Positions 23,800-36,949 of a stretch of DNA of 64,000 bases are shown here, piece by piece. Both the position numbers and the translations under genes were made by a program. Origin of the DNA: Sanderia malayensis (Eukaryota; Cnidaria; Scyphozoa; Semaeostomeae; Pelagiidae). The stretch lies in contig RQOL01000430.1 of NCBI GenBank assembly GCA_013076295.1, forward strand, positions 62,001 to 126,000, given 5' to 3'. Under the pieces are notes generated by a model. It did no database searches. It saw only the letters and a list, made by a program, of their open reading frames with translations, and was not told the DNA's origin. Within the stretch, counting starts at the first letter, position 1. The number at the start of each line of letters is the position of its first letter.

Positions 23800-25727
23800 C
23801 TAAAAGAAACTAAATTGCACATTTATTTACTTGTTCTTAGTGATAATAAGAATTATTACCACATTTTACAATGAATCCGAAATTAAAATTCATTCCAACA
23901 ACTTTCAAATGAATCCACGTAACCACAGCTAAAACTATATGGAATGCATCTTTGGTTACGTCTTTTCATTGATATTGATACCCATTCCCACAACTTACGC
24001 TTGAATCCATGTAAAGGCAGCAAAAAGGTATTAAAATACACCCCTATTTACCTGTTCTCCGTGATATTAACATTCATTGCCACAATTTAAAAATGAATCC
24101 GATATTAATGTTCCTTCCAACAATTTACACATGAATCCCATATTAACTTTCATTCCCAGAAATTACACATGAATCCGATAGTAACGTTTTTTACCACAAT
24201 TTACACATGAATCCACGTAATTTCAGCTAAAACATAATAAAGTAGACCTTTATTTACATGTTTCTGGTGATAATTACATCTATTCCCACAATTTACAATG
24301 AATCCGATATTAAAAATAATTCCCACGATTTTCAAATGAATCCACGTAACCACAACTAAAACTTAATGAAATGCATCTTTGGTTACGTCTTTTCACTGAT
24401 ATTGACACCCATTCCCACAATTTACGCATGAATCCAAGTAACTGCAGTTAAAAGGAATTAAAAAACACCCTTATTTACTTGTTTTCAGTGATATTAACAT
24501 TTATTCCCACAATTTACACATGAATCCGATATTAACGTTCCTACCCACAATTTACGCATGAGTCCCCATAACTACTGCTCACACTCCTTAAAATACACCG
24601 TTATTTATTTGTTTTCAGTGATATTAACATTCATTCCCACAGTTTTCAAATTAATCCACATAACCACAGCTAAAACTATATGGAATGCATCTTTGGTTAA
24701 GTCTTTTCACTGATATTGACACCCATTCCCAAAATTTACGCATGAATCCAAGTAACTGCAGTTAAAAGGAATTAAAAAACACCCTTAATTACTTGTTTTC
24801 AGTGATATTAACATTTATTCCCACAATTTACACATGAATCCGATATTAACGTTCCTACCCACAATTAACGGATGAGTCCCCATAACTACTGCTCACACTC
24901 CTTAAAATACACCGTTATTTATTTGTTTTCAGTGATATTAACATTCATTCCCACAGTTTTCAAATTAATCCACATAACCACAGCTAAAACTAATTGGAAG
25001 GCATCTTTGGTTACCTCTTTTCACTGATGATGTTTACACCCATTCCCACAATTTGCGCATGAATCCATGTAAATACAGCTAAAACGTATTAAAATACACC
25101 CTTCCTTACTTGTTTTCAGTGATATTAGCATTCATTCCCACAAATTAAACATCAATCCAATATTAGCGTTCATTCTCACAATTTACACGTGAGTCCATGT
25201 AACGGCAGCTAAATGGTATTAAAATACTCCCTTATTTACCTGTTCTCCGTGATATTAACATTCATTCCCACAACTTAGGCATGAATGCCATATTAATGTT
25301 CCTTCCCACCATTTACACATGAATCCACGTAATTTCAGCTAAAACATAATAAAGTAGACCTTTCTTTACATGTTTTCAATCATAATTACATCTATTCCCA
25401 CAAATTACAATGAATCCGATATTAAAATTCATTCCCACAACTTTCAAATGAATCCACGTAACCTCAGCTAAAACTTAATGAAATGCATCTTTGGTTACGT
25501 CTTTTCACTGATATTGACCACCATTCCCACAATTTACGCATGAATCCAAGTAACTGCAGCTAAAGGTATTAAAAAAACACCCTTATTTACTTGTTTTCAG
25601 TGATATTAACATTTATTCCAACAGTTTACACAAGAATCCGATATTAACGTTCCTTCTCACAACATACGCATGAATTCCATAATAACGTTCATTCCCACAA
25701 TTTACACATGAGCCCACGTAATTTCAA
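23800..25727 (+). repeat. 1.93-kb HOR array, unit 3
   Basis: Unit of 1928 bp. Markers CTAAAAGAAA (23800), GTTTCTGGTG (24260) and GGAAGGCATC (24996) keep the same internal spacing as unit 2. Only scattered substitutions separate it from units 2 and 4, which indicates recent amplification. Confidence 0.88.
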
Positions 25728-27202
25728 CTAAAGAAACTAAATTGCACATTTATTTACTTGTTCTTAGTGATAATAAGAATTATTACCACATTTTACAATG
25801 AATCCGAAATTAAAATTCATTCCAACAACTTTCAAATGAATCCACGTAACCACAGCTAAAACTATATGGAATGCATCTTTGGTTACGTCTTTTCATTGAT
25901 ATTGATACCCATTCCCACAACTTACGCTTGAATCCATGTAAAGGCAGCAAAAAGGTATTAAAATACACCCCTATTTACCTGTTCTCCGTGATATTAACAT
26001 TCATTGCCACAATTTAAAAATGAATCCGATATTAATGTTCCTTCCAACAATTTACACATGAATCCCATATTAACTTTCATTCCCAGAAATTACACATGAA
26101 TCCGATAGTAACGTTTTTTACCACAATTTACACATGAATCCACGTAATTTCAGCTAAAACATAATAAAGTAGACCTTTATTTACATGTTTCTGGTGATAA
26201 TTACATCTATTCCCACAATTTACAATGAATCCGATATTAAAAATAATTCCCACGATTTTCAAATGAATCCACGTAACCACAACTAAAACTTAATGAAATG
26301 CATCTTTGGTTACGTCTTTTCACTGATATTGACACCCATTCCCACAATTTACGCATGAATCCAAGTAACTGCAGTTAAAAGGAATTAAAAAACACCCTTA
26401 TTTACTTGTTTTCAGTGATATTAACATTTATTCCCACAATTTACACATGAATCCGATATTAACGTTCCTACCCACAATTTACGCATGAGTCCCCATAACT
26501 ACTGCTCACACTCCTTAAAATACACCGTTATTTATTTGTTTTCAGTGATATTAACATTCATTCCCACAGTTTTCAAATTAATCCACATAACCACAGCTAA
26601 AACTATATGGAATGCATCTTTGGTTAAGTCTTTTCACTGATATTGACACCCATTCCCAAAATTTACGCATGAATCCAAGTAACTGCAGTTAAAAGGAATT
26701 AAAAAACACCCTTAATTACTTGTTTTCAGTGATATTAACATTTATTCCCACAATTTACACATGAATCCGATATTAACGTTCCTACCCACAATTAACGGAT
26801 GAGTCCCCATAACTACTGCTCACACTCCTTAAAATACACCGTTATTTATTTGTTTTCAGTGATATTAACATTCATTCCCACAGTTTTCAAATTAATCCAC
26901 ATAACCACAGCTAAAACTAATTGGAAGGCATCTTTGGTTACCTCTTTTCACTGATGATGTTTACACCCATTCCCACAATTTGCGCATGAATCCATGTAAA
27001 TACAGCTAAAACGTATTAAAATACACCCTTCCTTACTTGTTTTCAGTGATATTAGCATTCATTCCCACAAATCAAACATCAATCCAATATTAGCGTTCAT
27101 TCTCACAATTTACACGTGAGTCCATGTAACGGCAGCTAAATGGTATTAAAATACTCCCTTATTTACCTGTTCTCCGTGATATTAACATTCATTCCCACAA
27201 CT
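25728..27202 (+). repeat. 1.93-kb HOR array, unit 4 (truncated)
   Basis: Markers at 25728 (with two bases lost, CTAAAGAAAC), 26187 and 26923. The unit stops inside a short module: CACAACTT continues as TCAAAT of a C module instead of AGGCATGAATGCC. This is the right edge of the 1.93-kb array. The break falls within bases shared by both modules, as expected for recombination between homologous modules. Confidence 0.87.
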
Positions 27203-30200
27203 TTCAAATGAATCCACGTAACCACAGCTAAAACTATATGGCATGCATCTTTGGTTACGTCTTTTCATTGATATTGACACTCATTTCCACAATTTACGCA
27301 TGAATCCATGTAACTGCAGCTAAAAGGTATTAAAACACCGCCCTATTTACTTGTTTTCAGTGATATTAACATTTATTCCCTGAATTTACACATGAATCCG
27401 ATAGTAACGTTCTTTCCACAATTTACGCATAAATCCCCATAACCACAGTTCAAACTCTTTAAAATACACTAATACTTACTGGTTTTCAGTGATATTAATA
27501 TTCATTCCCACAAGTTAACACATGAATCCGGTAATAACGTTCATTCCCACAATTTACACATGAATCCACGTAAATTCAGCTAAAACATAATAAGGTACAA
27601 CTTTATTTACATGTTTTTAGTGATAATTGCATCTAATCCCACAATTTACACTGAATCCGATATTATAATTAATTCCAAAAATTTTCAAATGAATACACGT
27701 AGGCACAGCTAAAACTAATTGGAAGGCATCTTTGGTTACCTCCTTTCACTGATGATATTGTTACTTATTCCCACAATTTATACATGAATCCACGTAATTT
27801 AAGGTAAAACATAATAAAGTAGACCTTAATTTACATGTTTTTAGTGATAATTACATCTATTCCCACAATTTACAATGAATCCGATACTAAAATTTATTCT
27901 CACGATTTTCAAATGAATCCACGTAACCACAACTAAAACTCTATGGAATGCATCTTTGGTTACGTCTTTTCATTGATATTGACACCCATTCCCACACTTT
28001 ACGCATGAATCCATGTAACTGCAGCTTAAAGGTATTAAAAAACACCCTTATTTACTTGTTTTCAGTGATATTAACATTTATTCCCACAATTTACACATGA
28101 ATCCGATATTAACGTTCGTTCCCACAATTTACGCATGAGTCCCCATAACTACTGCTCACACTATTTAAGATACCCCCTTATTTACTGGTTTTCAGTGATA
28201 GTAGCTAACATTCATTCCCACAATTTAGACAAAAATCAGATATTGACGTTGATTCCCATAATTAACACATGAATCCCATTATAACCTTCTTTCTCACAAT
28301 TTACACATTAATCCATCTAATTTCAGCTAAAACATAATAAATTACACCTTTATCTACATGTTTTTAGTGATAATTACATCTGTTCCCACAATTTACAATG
28401 AATCCGATATTAAAATTAATTCCCACAATTTTCAAATGAATCCACGTAACCAAAGCTAAAGCTATATGGAATGCATCTTTGGTTACGTTTTTCACTGATA
28501 TTGACACCCATTCCCAAAAATTACGCATGAATCCATGTAACTGCAGCTAAAAGGTATTAAAAAACACCATTATGTACTTGTTTTCAGTGATATTAACATT
28601 TATTCCCACAATTTACACATGAATCCGATATTAGCGTTCCTTCCCACAATTTACGCACGAGTCCCCATAACTACTGCTCGCACTCCTTAAAATACACCGT
28701 TATTTATTTGTTTTCAGTGATATTAACATTCATTCCCACAATTTAAACATGATTCCGATATTAACGTTCATTCCCACAATTTACACATGATTTCGATATG
28801 AACGTTCCTTCCCACAATTTATGCATAAATCCCCATAACTACTGCTCACACTCTTTAAAATACACCGTTACTTATTTGTTTTCTGTGATATTAACATTCA
28901 TTCCCACAATTTCAACATGAAACCGATATTAACGTTCATTCCCACAATTTACACATGAATCCGATATGAACGTTCCTTCCCACAATTTATGGATAAACCC
29001 CCATAACTACAGTTCACACTCCTTAAAAAACACCATTTTTGACTTGTTTTCGGTGATATTAACATTTATTCCCACAATTTACACATGAATCCGATATTAA
29101 CGTTTCTTCCCACAATTTAGGCATGAGTCCCCATAACTACTGCTCAAACTCTTTAAAATACACCGTTATTTATATGTTTTCAGTGATATTAACGTTCACT
29201 CCCACAAGTTAACACATGAATCCTATAATAACCTTCATTCCCACAATTTACACATGAATCCACGTAATTTCAGCAAAAACATAATAAAGTACTACTTTAT
29301 TTACATAGTTTTAGTGATAATTACACCTATTCCCACAATTTACAATGAGTCCGATATTAAAATTAATTCCCACAATTTTCAAATGACTCCACGTAACCAC
29401 AACTAAAACTTTATGGAATTCATCTTTGGTTACCCCTTTTCACTGTTAATAATGACACTCATTCCAACAGTTTACACATGAATCCGATATTAACGTTCCT
29501 TCCCACAACTTACGCATGAATCCCATATTAATGTTCCTTCCCACAATTTACACATGAATCCACGTAATTTCAGGTAAAACATAATAAAGTAGACCTTAAT
29601 TTACATCTTTTTAGTGATAATTACATCTATTCCCACAATTTACAATGAATCCGATACTAAAATTAATTCTCACGATTTTCAAATGAATCCACGTAGCCAC
29701 AACTAAAACTATATGGAATGCATCATGGGTTACGTCTTTTCACTGATATTGACACCCATTCCCACATTTTACGCATGAATCCAAGTAACTGCAGCTAGAA
29801 GATATTAAAAAAACAGCCTTATTTACTTGTTTTCAGTGATATTAACATGTATGTTCACAATTTACACATGAATCCGATATTAACGTTCCTTCCCAAAATT
29901 TACGCATGGGTCCCCATAACTACTGCTCGCACTCCTTAAAATACACCGTTATTTATTTGTTTTCAGTGATATTAAAATTCATCCCCACAATATACACATG
30001 AATCCGATATGAACGTTCCTTCCCACAGTTTATGCATAAATCCCCATAACTACTGCTCGCACTCTTTAAAATACACCTTTGCTTATTTGTTTTCTGTGAT
30101 ATTAACATTCATTCCCACAATTTCAACATGAACCCGATATTAACGTTCATTCCCACAATTTACACATGAATCCGATATGAATGTTCCTTCCCACAATTTA

Positions 30201-32664
30201 TGGATAAATCCCCATAACTACAGTTCACACTCCTTAAAAAACACCATTTTTGACTTGTTTTCGGTGATATTAACATTTATTCCCACAATTTACACATGAA
30301 TCCGATATTAACGTTTCTTCCCACAATTTAGGCATGAGTCCCCATAACTACTGCTCAAACTCTTTAAAATACACCGTTATTTTTATGTTTTCAGTGATAT
30401 TAACGTTCACTCCCACAAGTTAACAAATGAATCCTATAATAACCTTCATTCCCACAATTTACACATGAATCCACGTAATTTCAGCAAAAACATAATAAAG
30501 CACTACTTTATTTGCATAGTTTTAGTGATAATTACACCTATTCCCACAATTTACAATGAGTCCGATATTAAAATTAATTCCCACAATTTTCAAATGACTC
30601 CACGTAACCACAACTAAAACTTTATGGAATTCATCTTTGGTTACCCTTTTTCACTGATGATAATGACACTCATTCCAACAGTTTACAGATGAGTCCGATA
30701 TTAACGTTATTTCCCACAACTTAGGCATCAATCCCATATTAATGTTCCTTCCCACAATTTTCACATGAATCCACGTAATTTCAGCTAAAACATAATAAAG
30801 TAGACCTTTATTTACATGTTTTCAATCATAATTACATCTATTCCCACAATTTACAATGAATCCGATATTAAAATTTTTTCCCACAACTTTCAAATGAATC
30901 CACGTAACCACAACTAAAACTATATGGAATGCATCTTTGATTACGTCTTTTCACTGATATTGACACCCATTCCCACAATTTACGCATGAATTCAAGTAAC
31001 TGCAGATAAAAGGTATTAAAACACCGCCGTATTTAGTTGTTTTCAGTGATATTAACATTTATTCCCACAATTTACACATGAATCCGATATTAACGTTCCT
31101 TCCCACAATTTACGCATGAGTCCCCATAACTACTGCTCACACTCCTTAAAATACACCGTTATTTATTTGTTTTCGGTGATACTAACATTCATTCCCACAA
31201 TTTTCAAACTAATCCACGTAACCACAGCTAAAAGTATATGGAATACATCTTTGGTTAAGTCTTTTCACTGATATTGACACCCATTCCCAAAATTTACGCA
31301 TGAATCCATGTAACTGCAGCTAAAAGGTATTAAAAAACACCCTTATTTACTTGTTTTCAGTGATATTAACATTTATTCCCTGAATTTACACATGAATCCG
31401 ATAGTAACGTTCTTTCCACAATTTACGCATAAATCCCCATAACCACAGTTCAAACTCTTTAAAATACACTAATACTTACTGGTTTTCAGTGATATTAATA
31501 TTCATTCCCACAAGTTAACACATGAATCCGGTAATAACGTTCATTCCCACAGTTTACACATGAATCCACGTAAATTCAGCTAAAACATAATAAGGTACAA
31601 CTTTATTTACATGCTTTTAGTGATAATTGCATCTAATCCCACAATTTACACTGAATCCGATATTATAATTAATTCCAAAAATTTTCAAATGAATACACGT
31701 AGGCACAGCTAAAACTAATTGGAAGGCATCTTTGGTTACCTCTTTTCACTGATGATATTGTTACTTATTCCCACAATTTATACATGAATCCACGTAATTT
31801 AAGGTAAAACATAATAAAGTAGACCTTAATTTACATGTTTTTAGTGATAATTACATCTATTCCCACAATTTACAATGAATCCGATACTAAAATTTATTCT
31901 CACGATTTTCAAATGAATCCACGTAACCACAACTAAAACTATATGGAATGCATCTTTGGTTACGTCTTTTCACTGATATTGACACCCATTCCCACACTTT
32001 ACGCATGAATCCATGTAACTGCAGGTTAAAGGTATTAAAAAATACCCTTATTTACTTGTTTTCAGTGATATTAACATTTATTCCCACAATTTATACATGA
32101 ATCCGATATTAACGTTCGTTCCCACAATTTACGCATGAGTCCCCATAACTACTGCTCACACTATTTAAGATACCCCCTTATTTACTGGTTTTCAGTGATA
32201 TTAGCTAACATTCATTCCAACAATTTAGACATAAATCAGATATTAACGTTCATTCCCATAATTTACACATGAAGCCCATTATAACCTTCTTTCTCACTAT
32301 TTACACATTAATCCACGTAATTTCAGCTAAAACATAATAAATTACACCTTTATCTACATGTTTTTAGTGATAATTACATCTGTTCCCACAATTTACAATG
32401 AATCCGATATTAAAATTAATTCCCACAATTTTCAAATGAATCCACGTAACCACAGCTAAAGCTATATGGAATGCATCTTTGGTTAAGTTTTTCACTGATA
32501 TTGACACCCATTCCCAAAAATTACGCATGAATCCATGTAACTGCAGCTAAAAGGTATTAAAAAACACCATTATTTATTTGTTTTCAGTGATATCAACATT
32601 TATTCCCACAATTTACACATGAATCCGATATTAGCGTTCCTTCCCACAATTTACGCATGAGTCC
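27203..32664 (+). repeat. Large block recurring about 23.7 kb downstream
   Basis: From about 27356 it aligns with 51076 onward (offset 23720 at 28171, about 23814 at 32171) and with 59006 onward. The offset change is about the size expected from a 222-bp E-F-C triplet absent near 29560 and a 130-bp A-B pair absent at 53771. The match ends near 32664/56478, where this block switches to a short module (GTCCCATATTAATG) and the other continues into a 522-bp unit. Confidence 0.83.
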
Positions 32665-33195
32665 CATATTAATGTTCCTTCCCACAATTTACACATGAAT
32701 CCACGTAATTTCAGCTAAAACATAATAAATTACACCTTTATCTACATGTTTTTAGTGATAATTACATCTGTTCCCACAATTTACAATGAATCCGATATTA
32801 AAATTAATTCCCACAATTTTCAAACTAATCCACGTAACCACAGCTAAAAGTATATGGAATACATCTTTGGTTAAGTCTTTTCACTGATATTGACACCCAT
32901 TCCCAAAATTTACGCATGAATCCATGTAACTGCAGCTAAAAGGTATTAAAAAACACCCTTATTTACTTGTTTTCAGTGATATTAACATTTATTCCCTGAA
33001 TTTACACATGAATCCGATAATAACGTTCTTTCCACAATTTACGCATAAATCCCCATAACCACAGTTCAAACTCTTTAAAATACACTAATACTTACTGGTT
33101 TTCAGTGATATTAATATTCATTCCCACAAGTTAACACATGAATCCGGTAATAACGTTCATTCCCACAATTTACACATCAGTCCACGTAATTTCAA
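32665..33195 (+). repeat. Short linker of ordinary E-F-C-D-A-B-G modules
   Basis: About 530 bp joining the 27.2-32.7 kb block to the partial 1.93-kb repeat. It is made of one S module, E (AAATTACACC variant), F, C, D, A, B and G in the usual order. Nothing else is visible. Confidence 0.75.
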
Positions 33196-35390
33196 CTAAA
33201 AGAAACTAAATTGCACATTTATTTACTTGTTCTTAGTGATAATAAGAATTATTACCACATTTTACAATGAATCCGATATTAAAATTCATTCCAACAACTT
33301 TCAAATGAATCCACGTAACCACAGCTAAAACTATATGGAATGCATCTTTGGTTACGTCTTTTCATTGATATTGATACCCATTCCCACAATTTACGCATGA
33401 ATCCAAGTAACTGCAGTTAAAAGGAATTAAAAAACACCCTTATTTACTTGTTTTCAGTGATATTAACATTTATTCCCACAATTTACACATGAATCCGATA
33501 TTGACGTTCCTACCCACAATTTACGCATGAGTCCCCATAACTACTGCTCACACTCCTTAAAATACACCGTTATTTATTTGTTTTCAGTGATATTAACATT
33601 CATTCCCACAGTTTTCAAATTAATCCACATAACTACAGCTAAAACTATATGGAATGCATCTTTGGTTAAGTCTTTTCACTGATATTGACACCCATTCCCA
33701 AAATTTACGCATGAATCCAAGTAACTGCAGTTAAAAGGTATTAAAAAACACCCTTATTTACTTGTTTTCAGTGATATTAACATTTATTCCCACAATTTAC
33801 ACATGAATCCGATATTAACGTTCCTACCCACAATTTACGCATGAGTCCCCATAACTACTGCTCACACTCCTTAAAATACACCGTTATTTATTTGTTTTCA
33901 GTGATATTAACATTCATTCCCACAGTTTTCAAATTAATCCACATAACCACAGCTAAAACTAATTGGAAGGCATCTTTGGTTACCTCTTTTCACTGATGAT
34001 GTTTACACCCATTCCCACAATTTGCGCCTGAATCCATGTAAATACAGCTAAAACGTATTAAAATACACCCTTCCTTACTTGTTTTCAGTGATATTAGCAT
34101 TCATTCCCACAAATTAAACATCAATCCAATATTAGCGTTCATTCTCACAATTTACACGTGAGTCCATGTAACGGCAGCTAAATGGTATTAAAATACTCCC
34201 TTATTTACCTGTTCTCCGTGATATTAACATTCATTCCCACAACTTAGGCATGAATGCCATATTAATGTTCCTTCCCACAATTTACACATGAATCCACGTA
34301 ATTTCAGCTAAAACACAATAAAGTAGACCTTTCTTTACATGTTTTCAATCATAATTACATCTATTCCCACAATTTACAATGAATCCGATATTAAAATTCA
34401 TTCCCACAACATTCAAATGAATCCACGTAACCTCAGCTAAAACTTAATGAAATGCATCTTTGGTTACGTCTTTTCACTGATATTGACCACCATTCCCACA
34501 ATTTACGCATGAATCCAAGTAACTGCAGCTAAAAGGTATTAAAAAACACCCTTATTTACTTGTTTTCAGTGATATTAACATTTATTCCAACAGTTTACAC
34601 AAGAATCCGATATTAACGTTCCTTCTCACAACATACGCATGAATTCCATAATAACGTTCATTCCCACAATTTACACATGAGTCCACGTAATTTCAACTAA
34701 AAGAAACTAAATTGCACATTTATTTACTTGTTCTTAGTGATAATAAGAATTATTACCACATTTTACAATGAATCCGAAATTAAAATTCATTCCAACAACT
34801 TTCAAATGAATCCACGTAACCACAGCTAAAACTATATGGAATGCATCTTTGGTTACGTCTTTTCATTGATATTGATACCCATTCCCACAACTTACGCCTG
34901 AATCCATGTAAAGGCAGCAAAAAGGTATTACAATACACCCCTATTTACCTGTTCTCCGTGATATTAACATTCATTGCCACAATTTAAAAATGAATCCGAT
35001 ATTAATGTTCCTTCCAACAATTTACACATGAATCCCATATTAACTTTCATTCCCAGAAATTACACATGAATTCGATAGTAACGTTTTTTACCACAATTTA
35101 CACATGAATCCACGTAATTTCAGCTAAAACATAATAAAGTAGACCTTTATTTACATGTTTCTGGTGATAATTACATCTATTCCCACAATTTACAATGAAT
35201 CCGATATTAAAAATAATTCCCACGATTTTCAAATGAATCCACGTAACCACAACTAAAACTTAATGAAATGCATCTTTGGTTACGTCTTTTCACTGATATT
35301 GACACCCATTCCCACAATTTACGCATGAATCCAAGTAACTGCAGTTAAAAGGAATTAAAAAACACCCTTATTTACTTGTTTTCAGTGATA
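33196..35390 (+). repeat. Detached partial copy of the 1.93-kb HOR
   Basis: Markers CTAAAAGAAA at 33196 and 34697 are 1501 bp apart, so the first unit is about 427 bp shorter than the main-array unit. The GTTTCTGGTG marker follows at 35157. Similarity ends near 35390, where the sequence becomes CATGTATTTTCAAAATTTAC of another block. Six kilobases of unrelated higher-order repeats separate it from the main array. Confidence 0.82.
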
Positions 35391-36949
35391 TTAACATGTA
35401 TTTTCAAAATTTACACATGAATCCGATATTAACGTTCGTTCCCACAATTTACGCATGAGTCCCCATAACTACTGCTCGCACTCCTTAAAATACACCGTTA
35501 TTTATTTGTTTTCAGTGATATTAAAATTCATTCCCACAATTTAAAAATGATTCCGATATTAACGTTCATTCCCACATTTTACACATGAATCCGATATGTA
35601 CGTTCCTTCCCACAAATTATGCATAAATCCCTATAACTACTGCTCACACTCTTTATAATACACCGTTATTTATTTGTTTTCAATGATATTAACATTCATT
35701 CCCACAATTTAAACATGAATCCGATATTAACGTTCATTCCCACACTTTACACATGAATCCGATATGAACGTTCCTTCCCACAATTTATGGATAAATCCCC
35801 ATAACTACTGCTCACACTCTTTAAAATACACCGTTATTTATATGTTTTCAGTGATATTAACGTTCACTCCCACAACTTAACACATGAATCCTATAATAAC
35901 CTTCATTCCCACAATTTACACATGAATCCACGTAATTTCAGCAAAAACATAATAAAGTACAACTTTATTTACATAATTTTAGTGATACTTACACCTATTC
36001 CCACAATTTACAATGGATCCGATATTAAAATTAATTCCCACAATTTTCAAATGACTCCACGTAACCACAGCTAAAACTTTATGGAATTCATCTTTGGTTA
36101 CCCTTTTTCACTGATGATAATGACACTCATTCCAACCGTTTACAGATGAATCCGATATTAACGTTATTTCCCACAACTTAGGCATCAATCCCATATTAAT
36201 GTTCCTTCCCACAATTTTCACATGAATCCGCGTAATTTCAGCTAAAACATAATAAAGTAGACCTTTATTTACATGTTTTCAATCATAATTACATCTATTC
36301 CCATAATTTACAATGAATCCGATATTAAAATTCAATCCCACAACTTTCAAATGAATCCACGTAAGCACAGCTAAAAGTAATTGGAATGCATCTTTGGTTA
36401 CCTCTTTTCACTGATGATTTTTACACCCAATCCCACAATTTGCGCATGAATCCATGTAAATACAGCTAAAACGTATTAAAATACACCCTTCTTTACTTGT
36501 TTTCAGTGATATTAGCATTCAATCCCACAAATTAAACATCAATCCAATATTAGCGTTCATTCCCACAATTTACACGTGAGTCCATGTAACGGCAGCTAAA
36601 AGGTATTAAAAAACACCCTTATTTACTTGTTTTCAGTGATATTAACATTTATTCCCTGAATTTACACATGAATCCGATAGTAACGTTCTTTCCACAATTT
36701 ACGCATAAATCCCCATAACCACAGTTCAAACTCTTTAAAATACACTAATACTTACTGGTTTTCAGTGATATTAATATTCATTCCCACAAGTTAACACATG
36801 AATCCGGTAATAACGTTCATTCCCACAATTTACACATGAATCCACGTAAATTCAGCTAAAACATAATAAGGTACAACTTTATTTACATGTTTTTAGTGAT
36901 AATTGCATCTAATCCCACAATTTACACATGAATCCGATATTAACGTTTC
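35391..36949 (+). repeat. Mixed block with a cassette-less copy of the 7.9-9.3 kb block
   Basis: The segment at about 35685-36600 follows 7925-8540 and then 9020-9310 without the intervening AATTCAATATT cassette, that is, with roughly 500 bp removed. It then passes to D-A-B-G-E-F modules (36600-36949). One variant, GATATGTACGTTCC (35595), is seen only here. Confidence 0.75.
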
